Source of the DNA: Larix sibirica
Taxonomy: Eukaryota > Streptophyta > Pinopsida > Pinales > Pinaceae
Direction: 5' to 3'
NCBI GenBank assembly: GCA_004151065.3
Contig: NWUY0300007804.1
Location: 34,251-52,239 of the forward strand
DNA length: 17,989 nucleotides
The translations under genes were made by a program, and so were the position numbers. The notes beneath the pieces are model-generated. The model did no database searches, was not told where the DNA came from, and saw only the letters and a list, made by a program, of their open reading frames with translations. Every line of letters begins with the position of its first letter. The stretch's first letter is position 1. Shown one piece after another: positions 8,340-17,059 of the stretch.

Positions 8340-9330
8340 TACAACTTGTAGGGTGAACTTGTTTGAGTCCCAATTTATAACAATAATAGCTTGTGTGAGT
8401 TGTGGCACAAGAGGATGGGGCACTTGCATCNAGTCCCAATTTATAACAATAATAGCTTGTGTGAGTTATGGCACAGGAGGATGGCCCACCTGCATCATAA
8501 AGCATTGCCTATTTTGAGGGAGATAGTCATAAGTTTTCCAAAGTTCAACATTGAGCAGCATGGAGTTTGTAGAGGGTGCATTCTTGGCAAGCATGCCAAG
8601 GTTGCTTGCCCAAGCATGGAGCATAGGTCTAATGAGATTCTAGAGCTAATGCATTAAGATGTCTGTGGACCGATTTCATTAGCATCAATATTAGGTAGCA
8701 TGTATTAATGTTTCTTTTATTGATCATTTCTCTTACAAGGCATGGATCAACTTCTTAAAGATGAAGGATGGGACTTTTAGCAAGTTTCATGAGTTTAAAG
8801 CTCTAATCGAGAATCAAATAGGAAAGGAGATAAGGATGTTGAGATCGGACAATGGGGGTGAGTATACCTCCAAGGAGTTCGATGGGAGCTAACTGTACCA
8901 TACAACCCTCAACAAAATGGGGTTGCAGAGTAGGAGAGTCGATCCACAATAGGGGCTACTAAGGCCATGATTCATGACCAAAAGGATGGAACACAATAGT
9001 CTATATCTAGAATAGGTGTCCTCACAGGATCTTGGAAGACAAGACACCAGAGGAGGCATTTAATGGTGTGAAATCAGAGGTGAGTAATTTTTGCATATTT
9101 GGATGTCCAGTTTATATCCATGTATTGGTATATAAGAGGACCGAGTTGGAGCCCTCTAGTAGGAAGAGTTTATTTGTAGGTTGCAATGAGATTTCAAAGG
9201 CCTATAGGGTCGACATTCTAGAGTAGAAGAAGATAGTAATAAGTAGGGATGTAAAGTTTGAGGAAGACTTTGCATCTAAGAAGTCTCATGAGCCTATTCC
9301 AATGACAAAGGATGAGTAGGAAGCTCCGAA
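8340..9330 (+). pseudogene. Ty1/copia integrase, degenerate
   Basis: The order is GAG-pre-integrase WHRRMAHLHHKALPILREI, then GVCRGCILGKH (the Cys pair of the HHCC zinc finger), then H-stop-DVCGP carrying the first catalytic Asp near 8660. Next comes LRSDNGGEYTSKEF with the second Asp (about 8842-8883), then LTVPYNPQQNGVAE with the catalytic Glu (about 8886-8925). A small deletion and frame change between KEF and ELTVPYN removes several residues, and a TAG follows the Glu. From 9032 EDKTPEEAFNG, FGCPVYIHV, FVGCNEISKAYRV and VISRDVKFEED form the usual C-terminal region. The protein would insert element cDNA into the chromosome. Confidence 0.88.
8366..8497 (+). repeat. 66-bp in-frame tandem duplication with an N at the junction
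   Basis: Units 8366-8431 and 8432-8497 begin AGTCCCAATTTATAACAATA and end in CATC. Each encodes LCELWH(K/R)RM(G/A)HLH, the start of the integrase zinc-binding region. The 66-base unit preserves frame. The last base of unit one is N (8431). Confidence 0.9.
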
Positions 9331-9787
9331 GATTGAGCCAACGTCATCAATGACCTCTAGTTCAAGACAACAACTTTCAAGTGAAGAGAAGGAGAAGTTA
9401 TCCCCTTTTAGTTCTATCATGAGACCTTGATGGTTCACTTAGATATTGAGGGATGCTTAGGAGTATGTTGAGGCTCCTCGAAGCACATTTAGGGAGAGTA
9501 GACATCTGAAGAAGTTTCCAAAGACATGGCATTGATAAGCAACATCATAGATTCATAACCTTATATCTTTCAAGGGGCAACATAACAACAAGTTTGGCGA
9601 GATGCCATGTTGGAGTACACCTCCATCACGCAGAGTGGTGTGTGGGACATAGTGCCAAGACTCGAGGGGAAGTTAGTAGTGAGTTCTAGGTGAATCTACA
9701 ACATTAAGCATGCAACAAATGGCAACCTCAAGAAGTTCAAGGCTAGGTTTGTGGCGAGAGGGTTCTCCCAAGAAGAGGGAGTTGACT
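9331..9787 (+). pseudogene. Ty1/copia reverse transcriptase N-terminus, cut by gypsy insertion
   Basis: After a poorly conserved Ser/Lys-rich linker with stops, the reverse transcriptase (RVT_2 family) begins at about 9594 with WRDAMLEY, VWDIVP and KFKARFVARGFSQEEGVD. These match the N-terminal fingers of plant copia reverse transcriptase. The frame ends at 9787 where TGTTAACCCC of the gypsy LTR begins. The family normally continues Y(E)ET(F)AP..., and that continuation is found on the opposite strand at 2145-2276. Confidence 0.88.
9783..9787. repeat. Target-site duplication, 5' flank of gypsy LTR
   Basis: TGACT immediately precedes the TG of the 5' LTR. Its partner is AGACT at 2272-2276 on the minus strand. 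Confidence 0.7.
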
Positions 9788-10303
9788 TGTTAACCCCTAG
9801 ATTTTTCCGTATGCAAATTGGAGGGTTAAGAGCTAGCTTATTTCATAAGGTTGGTTCTCAGTCTTGTGTTCTACAGAGAGCTTTCATAGATTAGAGGTTG
9901 ATTCCCATAGGGTTCGGATGCAAGTTGGTTCAGTGATATGATCCAAGTTTAGAGTTAGAGACCTTGCATTATTTTTCATCAGTCTTGGAGGACATATTCT
10001 ATTTTTTTAACTGTTTTCCTATTTTTTAGGATAGAGTTTGGAGGTCTGCACAACAGAGATGATCACATTTTTGGTATCCTTGTGAGCTCAGGATTCCAAT
10101 GAGCCTTTCTTGGATGACATGCATGATACTTCTATTTTTTGCAGTTAGGGTTTGACTTGCATGGTACTTTTAGGGGCATGAATGGACTTGCATGTTTTTG
10201 CATGCCAAATCTTCAAACATGCTAACATTTTTAAATTTTTAGTAGTGGGCCATGCATGTGACATGTGGCATCTATGCATGTGTGACATGTGGCCTCCATG
10301 CAC

Positions 10304-11540
10304 GTACGCCACATTGCAAAATGCATGGGTGCATGCATAAGAAAAGGAGGCATGCTTGGAAGCATAGTGAACTTGACCTGAAAAGGGTGCATGCATGAGA
10401 CCTCCTCCACTTAACTCAACCTTGAAGAAGGTGCCCTCACTTGACTCCGACGCACCTTCACTTAACTCAGGCACCTCTACTTGACTCAAAGTGGAAGAGG
10501 GCGTCTCCACTCAACTTAGCATTGAACCTTGGTAAAGACTCATGTTAAGGGTGAAGTGTACGAGGGGAAAGTTTAGTTAATTGAACACTTTACTCGTGCA
10601 TGAATGAGAGATAAACTGCAACAAAGAGGACGCATCAGTTCATGCATGAGGATCACAACAATTGCAAGAGGGATGCACTCTCTCATGCTCAGCTAGTTGG
10701 GGAGCGCACTCCTCTGTACGCCACATTGCAAAAATGCATGGGTGCATGCATAAGAAAAGGAGGCATGCTTGGAAGCATAGTGAACTTGACCTAAAAAGGG
10801 TGCATGCATGAGACCTCCTCCACTTCACTCAACCTTGAAGAAGGTGCCCTCACTTGACTCAGACTCACCTTCACTTAACTTAGGCGCCTCTACTTGACTC
10901 AAAGTGGAAGAGGGCGTCTCCACTCAACTTAGCCTTGAACCTCGGTAAAGAATCATGTTAAGGGTGAAGTGTACGAGGGGAAAGTTTAGTTAATTGAACA
11001 CTTTACTTGTGCATGAATGAGAGATAAATTGCAACAAAGAGGACGCATCAGTTCATGCATGAGGATCACAACAATTGCAAGAGGGATGCACTCTCTCATG
11101 CTCAGCTAGTTGGGGAGCGCACTCCTCTGTACGCCACATTGCAAAATGCATGGGTGCATGCATAAGAGAAGGAGGCATGCTTGGAAGCATAGTGAACTTG
11201 ACCTGAAAAGGGTGCATGCATGAGACCTCCTCCACTTAACTCAACCTTGAAGAAGGTGCCCTCACTTGACTCAGACTCACCTTCACTTAACTCAGGCGCC
11301 TCTACTTGACTCAAAGTGGAAGAGGGCGTCTCCACTCAACTTAGCCTTGAACCTTAGTAAAGACTCATGTTAAGGGTGAAGTGTATGAGGGGAAAGTTTA
11401 GTTAATTGAACGCTTTCCTCGTGCATGAATGAGAGATAAACTGCAACAAAGAGGACGCATTAGTTCATGCATGAAGATCACAACAATTGCAAGAGGGATG
11501 CACTCTCTCATGCTCAGCTAATTGGGGATCGCACTCCTCT
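10304..11540. repeat. 412-bp tandem repeat, three copies, inside the 5' LTR
   Basis: Units lie at 10304-10715, 10716-11128 and 11129-11540 (412, 413 and 412 bp). All run from GTACGCCACATTGCAAAA to GCACTCCTCT and differ from each other by only a few percent, far less than the two LTRs differ. GTAC occurs both at the start of unit one and right after unit three (11541-11544), so the array is bounded by a 4-base microhomology. Confidence 0.95.
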
Positions 11541-12055
11541 GTACATGCCCCGCTCAACCAGTTAAGAGTGTACATTAGGTCTCTTATAGATCTATTTAAT
11601 AAGGCTTGGGCAAATGAAGAAAGAGGGAATTTCTTCTTGGTAGCGGAGGTGTATTGCTCTTCTATTCTCCTTCCATTATCTCTTAGCTTCTTCATTTCTA
11701 TGTAGGGATCATCATTGGTTCAACTTTGTAACTGTCTCTATGGTGGAATCAACCTTTTAGCTAATGCAAAGCATAGTTTGACTATGCTATTTCTTTAGCT
11801 TTTGAATTTGTTGATGCATTGATAGATCTGTCTGTAGATTGTAGAAGTTATTATGGCCTATATTTTGATGTTTTCAATCATTTAGAGTGCTTTTCTTCCA
11901 TCCATTCACCATTTAAAATTGTTGCACGTGGGAAATTTCCACCATTAAAACCAATTTTTTTTCCCTCTTTGGCAAGCTTATTTGCAGGCCAAAGAACATA
12001 TTTTTATTGTTGTTATATGAGTTTTTATCATAGATTTACAGGTTGGATAACAACG

Positions 12056-12063
12056 TATAAAGG
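12056..12063 (+). promoter_or_regulatory. Candidate TATA box in 5' LTR
   Basis: TATAAAGG followed by TTAGGGACA lies about 157 bp before the LTR end and is conserved in the partner LTR. If it is used, transcription would start near 12090 and read into the primer site and gag. There is no independent evidence. Confidence 0.35.
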
Positions 12064-12222
12064 TTAGGGACACCCCCCTGAGGTTGGCATGCACCAACCC
12101 AAATGAAGAGGAGGTTCATTTGTGACATATTTGATGAATTTTCCTACAAATTGTATTGATTTCCATTGTTGATTTCAAGAAGTTTGGATCATCTTTACAG
12201 CGTGAAAATTAGTGCTAACAAA

Positions 12223-12241
12223 TTGGCACAGTTGTCGTGGA
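12223..12241 (+). promoter_or_regulatory. Primer-binding site, tRNA-Asp-like
   Basis: TTGGCACAGTTGTCGTGGA lies two bases after the LTR. From memory, plant gypsy elements of the Athila/Tat group use TGGCGCCGTTGCCGGGGA-type sites complementary to tRNA-Asp. This site matches about 14 of 18 positions, and the mismatches are mostly changes at CpG or C. It supports a non-chromovirus gypsy lineage. Confidence 0.65.
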
Positions 12242-12653
12242 CCTTTCATTAGTCCTCGAAAAATCGAAACGACATTGGTGAGGTAAATCGTGTTCATTGT
12301 GTTTCATTTTATTCTCACTTGGTGTCTCCAATGTCTGTAGGATATGATCATCTTGAAAATACTAGAAGATAATCTCGATTTGATCCTACACATGGTATTG
12401 GTCCATGCCTTGACGAACTGCAATAGTTGTTTTGGAGAAAAAGCAGTGAGTTATTACAGAGTCCATTGGATTTCGAGATTGATTTTACAATCAAAATTGC
12501 CCCTAGTTAGTTACCATATCATCACCCACCGCAAGTATCATGGTAAGTAGATCCACAATTTGTTCTTCTCTCGTTGTAAACTCTTCAGTAAGATCCTCTT
12601 CTTCACCTTCACTCACAACTTCTTCAGTATCAGTCTCATCTTAGATTAATACA
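12242..12653 (+). other. Gypsy 5' leader
   Basis: About 0.4 kb lies between the primer site and the gag ATG. A 68-codon open stretch at 12344-12550 has no recognisable domain. No other feature is supported. Confidence 0.5.
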
Positions 12654-13620
12654 ATGGCGACTCTGATAGTTAGATCTTTACTAATAGTATATGCTTTTCT
12701 ATGTTTTGCCTTAATTCCTAACCAACCTCATGATATGCCTATAGGTGACTATTGAAAGCGGCTTTCGAAATTTGTTAGAAATGATGTATTATTTGTTGAT
12801 GATCATTTGACAACATTCTTGAAGTTCTTAGATGACTTTGAGGTTGAATATGTAGATGTGGTGATGAAGATGTTTGTGCAAACCCTTGAAGGGGATGCAT
12901 GAAATTGGTATAAATCCCTTCCCAACATCTCCATCGACGGATGGGATTTTTTCAAGTGAAAATTCATGGGGATGTGGGATTATAAGCAAGAAAACACCCT
13001 TTTGTTAAAAGAGTTGCATGCAACCTGAAAGGATGAGAATGAATCTGTTTCAGAGTTTAATAATCGTTTCATCAAGCTTTATAATAGAGTTCCTAGAAAT
13101 GTGTGTCCTAATGAAGAAACTTTATTATTATTTTATTTTGAAGCCCTTAACGAACCTTTGGGTTTTCTTCTTAGGGATAAGAATGCAAGGACCTTGGAAG
13201 TGACATTTGCTACTACACTTGAGATCGAAAGAAGCATGATTGCAACCAAGAAGACCCAGCTCAACATTTCTCGTCTTATTGATCCATAAGGAAGAGTAGC
13301 CCCAGATACGAAGAGAGAAGTTGAGCTCGAAAGCAGTATTGGCAAGATTCGTAGATCTATTGCAGGATCTCACTAACAAAATGGTTCGTTTGGAGAAGAA
13401 TCTCCAAAATCAGCAGGCTGCTCCAACAAATCAATGAACTTTTCAACCAAGGTAGCCCTTTCTTAGACGAAACTTTCTGCACAAAAAGAAAGTAGAAGGC
13501 TTCCAACCTCCAATACCTCTAGCGGGGAATAACTTTGTCACGCATGCACTATCCAATCATTATTGTAGATCGTGCAAGTTACCTCACAATGAAGGTGGCT
13601 ACAGGGTCTTTGCATAAACA
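12654..13620 (+). pseudogene. Ty3/gypsy gag (capsid and nucleocapsid), degenerate
   Basis: From ATG at 12654 one frame runs 633 bases to TAA at 13287. It is broken only by four TGA codons (12753, 12900, 12957, 13026). Blocks DDFEVEYVDVVMKMFVQTLEGDA-stop-NWY, SIDGWDFFK, SVSEFNNRFIKLYNRVP and FYFEAL identify the plant retrotransposon gag family (PF03732 type). A frame shift near 13310-13360 leads to LQDLTNKMVRLEKNLQ and, at about 13560-13615, HYCRSCKLPHNEGGYRVFA. That is the short zinc-knuckle region of this family, but the last expected Cys is Tyr. Two of the TGA stops sit where Arg is expected (EGDA-R-NWY and FFK-R-KF), consistent with CGA-to-TGA decay. Gag would form the particle. Confidence 0.88.
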
Positions 13621-14215
13621 ACCTACTTATACGCCCTTGATTAATTGGAGGAGTTTCTCGAACAATTAGAGGATTATTTGAACATCCTATCATTTCTTGA
13701 AGGTGTCAGCCCACATGTGTACCAACTATCAATCCAAGAGGAATATAGCAAAGCCAAAGTCTTTCCTTTAAATCCTAAGCAATTCGGCGCATGTAGGAGA
13801 ACTATGGTGCCTACTACGATGGTTGCCACTGGGTGCCAATTGATATCGTCTTTGGTAGACAAAGCAAACTCCAATGTTGCAACCATGGTGGTCGATCACG
13901 AAAACTTAAGCCAGAAGGAGTAAAGCCTCAAACAATCTGCACGTCCCACAACCTTCCATGCAAAGAAACTCCCAACCAATTGTTGCCCTAGAGAGACACG
14001 ATCCTTCACTGGTGCACATTTCCCATTCTCTCTGGTAGTTAGCTATCCAAAGTCAAGATTTCGGTACCATTGACAGAGCTAATATGTTTTCCTAAGTAGA
14101 AGCAAGTGTTCAATAGATTTTTCGGTTTAGGTGACTCCATTGATGCATCAAAAGAGTCCCCCAAGATATATATTGGTATGAGTAAGTCTGATAGACCTCT
14201 TGGCGTGAGTAAGTT
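13621..14215 (+). pseudogene. Gypsy gag-protease linker, degenerate
   Basis: The zinc-knuckle frame continues after two stops as LEEFLEQLEDYLNILSFLEG, VYQLSIQEEYSKAKVFPL and on to a TAA at about 13921. The last part of this region (about 14100-14215) reads NRFFGLGDSIDASKESPK and PLGVSKFDEF in a new frame. These are the loosely conserved linker segments before the protease; I assign no separate function. Confidence 0.6.
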
Positions 14216-14610
14216 TGATGAATTCCCTCCCTTTTACATTTCTTTGCTCGTTAATGGTTTATTACTTTGAAATTGTATGTTAGACTCAAGAGCTTCCACC
14301 AACGTTGTGACTTTGGAAGTGATGAACGAGTTAAGATTGACAGTTTCTAGACCTTATAGAAATGTGCAGGCCATGGACTCATGAGAAGTACAGGATGTGG
14401 GGTCATCAAAGGACTTGAGGTTGGCTTGCAAGAATATCCGAATAGAATTTTAACCATGGACGTGGTGGTCATTGATTGCCCATCCAAGTGGGGCATGCTG
14501 CTATCTCGAAAATGGGAAGTTGATGCAGAAGTTGTATTCAGGTGGATTGGTCATATGCTACTATTTCGTTGGATCCAAACTACAAAATAAGACTTTTTCC
14601 AAAAAAGAAA
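14216..14610 (+). pseudogene. Ty3/gypsy aspartic protease, degenerate
   Basis: PPFYISLLVNGLLL is followed by an in-frame stop and then CMLDSRASTNVVTLEVMNEL. The family active site is DSGAS; here Gly is replaced by Arg, which should abolish activity. RPYRN and, after a frame change, GVIKGLEVGL, LTMDVVVIDCPSKWGMLLSRKW complete the domain. From about 14542 a further frame gives DWSYATISLDPNYKIRLFPKKKMLH and EDPRQLDNEPLY, the tail before the RNase H. At least three frame changes are present. Confidence 0.85.
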
Positions 14611-14754
14611 ATGCTCCACAGTGTGGAAGATCCTCGTCAGTTGGACAATGAGCCATTATACCTTGAGGTATCTCAACCCGAGATGGGCACGTATGTAGTT
14701 ATGGGTGAACTTGGGGAATTTGCTACATCACATGAGTTTATGGTCGATACTTCT

Positions 14755-15260
14755 TCCGATGGCCTTTGGACTATGCACTATGATGACTAGTTCCGAAGTT
14801 GGAGGGGTAGTTTTCACTTCCCCTTCATGTAACATGTTTCCTTTTTCTTTTCATTTAGAATTCGATTGCACTAACAATATGTCCGAATATGAGGCTTTGT
14901 TGTTAGGTCTTAAGCATGCACGAAAGATGGGGATCAAGTTATTAAAGGTCATTGGAGATTTTGAATTAGTAGCAAATCAGGTAAGAAACCTCTATGAGGT
15001 GAGGAGTCTAGCAAATCAGGTAAGAAACCTCTATGAGGTGGGGAGTCCAAGACTCGAGAGATATCGGGAAGTAGTGTGGGATGAGATAAAATGTTTTCAA
15101 GCATTTTCCATCTTTGCAGTAACGAGAACCCAAAACGAGATGGCAGATTTCATGGCTTCATTTGCTGCTTTTTTTCAACCATGTGTGCAAGTTCCTCACA
15201 CACAATATATGATTGAGGTAGTATTTCAGCCTTTTGTCCTAGATAGAATAGGTTTATGGT
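14755..15260 (+). pseudogene. Archaeal-type RNase H (aRNH) domain, upstream of reverse transcriptase
   Basis: WTMHYDD (ending in a stop) carries the first acidic residue. After a frame change come GGVVFTSPS, FPFSFHLEFDCTNNMSEYEALLLGL (with the catalytic Glu), KLLKVIGDFELVANQVRNLYEV (second Asp, GDSELV in relatives), RLERYREVVWDEI and NEMADFMASFAAFFQP (last Asp). This is the second, archaeal-type RNase H known from the Tat group of plant gypsy elements. Such a domain degrades RNA of RNA:DNA hybrids. It lies between protease and reverse transcriptase, separate from the ordinary RNase H at 16441. A 39-bp duplication interrupts its core. The 'GSG' loop after the first Asp is lost. Confidence 0.85.
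14971..15048 (+). repeat. 39-bp in-frame tandem duplication in aRNH
   Basis: Units 14971-15009 and 15010-15048 are almost identical, each beginning AGCAAATCAGGTAAGAAACC. Thirteen residues (ANQVRNLYEV plus three) are repeated without shifting the frame. Confidence 0.93.
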
Positions 15261-15316
15261 AGACTTTTGAAGACGAGAGGCAGATATATAACTTCCCTAA
15301 TTGCATTAATGAGTTT

Positions 15317-16440
15317 TTGTCTCATTTGGTTGGTGAAATACCTGAGGGGGAGTCTCTTTTGATTCAGTTGCGCACTAATAGGATCCCTAGAGGTTTGATT
15401 CCTTTGGAGAAACTTTTTGATAAGTTTGACGTTTTCAAGGGAACTAATAAAGTTGATTTGGATGAACATGTATTGGAAGTAAATATTGGAGCATATCAGT
15501 CTCCTAGGATCATCAAGCTTGGTAAAGGATGCATGCATGGAGAGCGAAAGAAGTTGGAAGCCTTGGGAAGGGAATACAACGATGTATTTGCATGGCCTTA
15601 CGACGAATTGAAAGCTTATGATCCTAAAGTGATAACTCACACAATTCCCTTGAGAGAAGACACAAAACCATTTAGACAACGTCAAAGGCATATGAACCCC
15701 AAGGTAGGTTTGATTATCTAGAGAGAATTGCAGAAGCTTTGGGAGGACCACATCATCACTCCTATCAGGTATTAAAATTAGGTTGCCAAGGTTGTCCTTG
15801 TTAGAAAAAAGAGTGGAGAGATCTGCATCTGCATTGATTTTAGGAACCTTAACCTCACGTCTCTCAAAGGCAATTATCCTTTGTCAAGTATGGAACCCGT
15901 TCTATAGGCAATTATTGGATCAGGGATGATGTCCATTTGGATGGATTCTTTGGTTACAACTCGGTATTGGTATCCAAGGATGACATGTATATAACACTGC
16001 TTTTACCACCCCATGGGGAACTTATGCTTATATTCGAACGTCTTTTGGATTGATGAACATTGGGGCTACTTTCCAGCATGCTGTGATTCTTTTTCTGATT
16101 ACTTATACAAGTTCGTAGTAGTTTATCAAGATGATATTATTGTTTTTTTCTAAAAATAGAAATGATCATGTGGGACACTTACGGAAGATTTCTGACAGGT
16201 GCAATGTCATGGGCATCTCGCTGAACCCAAAGAAGTCCATCTTGGGAGCCTTCGAAGATAAGCTTTTGGGACATATTGTCTTGAAAGAGGGGGAAAGGAT
16301 TTGATCCTGAGAGGGTGAAAGGTATTCAGGAAATTCCTTTACCCAAAATTAAGCAAGCCATTTAATCCTTTTTCGGTCGCATTAATTTTGTTAGTTGCTT
16401 TATTCCTAATTTTGCAGAGATTGTAGGGCCTATATCCAAC
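15317..16440 (+). pseudogene. Ty3/gypsy reverse transcriptase with N-terminal linker, degenerate
   Basis: A 134-codon open stretch (15317-15721) encodes the pre-RT linker: YNDVFAWPYDELKAYDPKVI, then IPLREDTKPFRQRQRHMNPK, then a stop. The RT domain follows: VAKVVLVRKKSGEICICIDF, RNLNLTSLKGNYPL, LDGFFGYNSVLVSKDD in a shifted frame (first catalytic Asp, about 15940), TAFTTPWGTYAYIRTSFGLMN in another frame, and FVVVYQDDIIVF (the catalytic Asp pair, 16123-16134). GISLNPKKSI and LLGHIVLKEG close the thumb. It would copy element RNA into DNA. At least four frame changes plus stops make it inactive. Confidence 0.9.
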
Positions 16441-16990
16441 ATGCTGAAGAAGAATCATAGTTTGAAGTGGAATGACGAAGCAAAGAATGCATTCGTAGTC
16501 ATCAGACATAGCCTATGCCAAGCTCTTGTTTTGGTTAGCCTAGTTTATGTTAAGGACTTTCGATTATTTTCTTTTGCGTCTAATTCTACCATGTTTGTTG
16601 TCTTATTGCAGAGAAACCCACAAGGAAGTGAACAACCAATAACATTTATGAGCAAATCCCTTCAGGGGGTAGAGTTAGCTTACACTTCCATGGAGAAGCA
16701 AGCTTATGCCTTGGTGAAGGCGCTCAAGTACTTAAGGAATTAATTTTGGAATGCAAGGATTGTAGCCTTGTCCCGCATCCCATGGGTGAAGATATGTTAT
16801 TACAACAAGAGTGCAATGGGACAAGAGGTAGGTGGATCACTAAGATCTAAGAGTATGACCTCAAGCTGAAACCAATCGAGTTGGTTTGTGGCCAAGGGTT
16901 GGCTAGATTGATGGAAGAAGGCATCATGGACATTGTAGACAAAGCTACCATGGAGCATGAACAACCACTTGATCAGGTAAATGCTTTGCT
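16441..16990 (+). pseudogene. Ty3/gypsy RNase H and connection, degenerate
   Basis: A 100-codon open stretch encodes LKWNDEAKNAFVVIRHSL, then FASNSTMFVVLLQRN (RNase H start, where relatives have an Asp in ASD), EQPITFMSKSLQGVELAYTSMEKQAYALVKALK. This is the reverse-transcriptase-linked RNase H of gypsy elements. After a stop and a frame change come HPMGEDMLLQQEC, GRWITKI-stop-EYDLKLKP and VCGQGLARLMEE, the family's C-terminal part. The first catalytic Asp appears replaced (ASN for ASD). Confidence 0.85.
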
Positions 16991-17059
16991 GTCTTCATTA
17001 GCGCAAGTTGATTGTTACATTGGTATTATTTTTTTATTTGAAGAATTTTCCATGTCCTA

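Larger units (their letters stand above)
5744..9787 (+). mobile_element. Ty1/copia LTR retrotransposon, 5' part
   Basis: The element comprises LTR, Met-tRNA primer site, gag, protease, integrase and the reverse transcriptase start, in the standard copia order (integrase before reverse transcriptase). It is inserted into a LINE relic at 5743/5744 and interrupted at 9787/9788 by the gypsy element. A further 130 bp of its reverse transcriptase lies inverted at 2145-2276. Its 3' end and 3' LTR are absent from the window. Confidence 0.88.
9788..12220 (+). repeat. Ty3/gypsy 5' LTR, expanded (2.43 kb)
   Basis: It starts TGTTAACCCC and ends AGTGCTAACA, followed after two bases by a tRNA-type primer site, which makes it a 5' LTR. 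It aligns with the inverted LTR at 2277-3869. Its middle holds three 412-bp tandem units where the partner has one. CATGCATG-type words and ACTTGACTCA-type words are abundant. Short ORFs on both strands occur in both LTRs (see findings), but none matches a known family. Confidence 0.92.

Noticed and set aside
10304-11540. CRISPR-like or satellite array
   Set aside because: Units are 412 bp with no spacers, lie within an LTR, and a single copy exists in the partner LTR. This is a local tandem expansion.
15254-15751. 165-codon minus-strand ORF
   Set aside because: It is the antisense shadow of the gypsy pre-RT linker, whose plus-strand frame is clearly recognisable.
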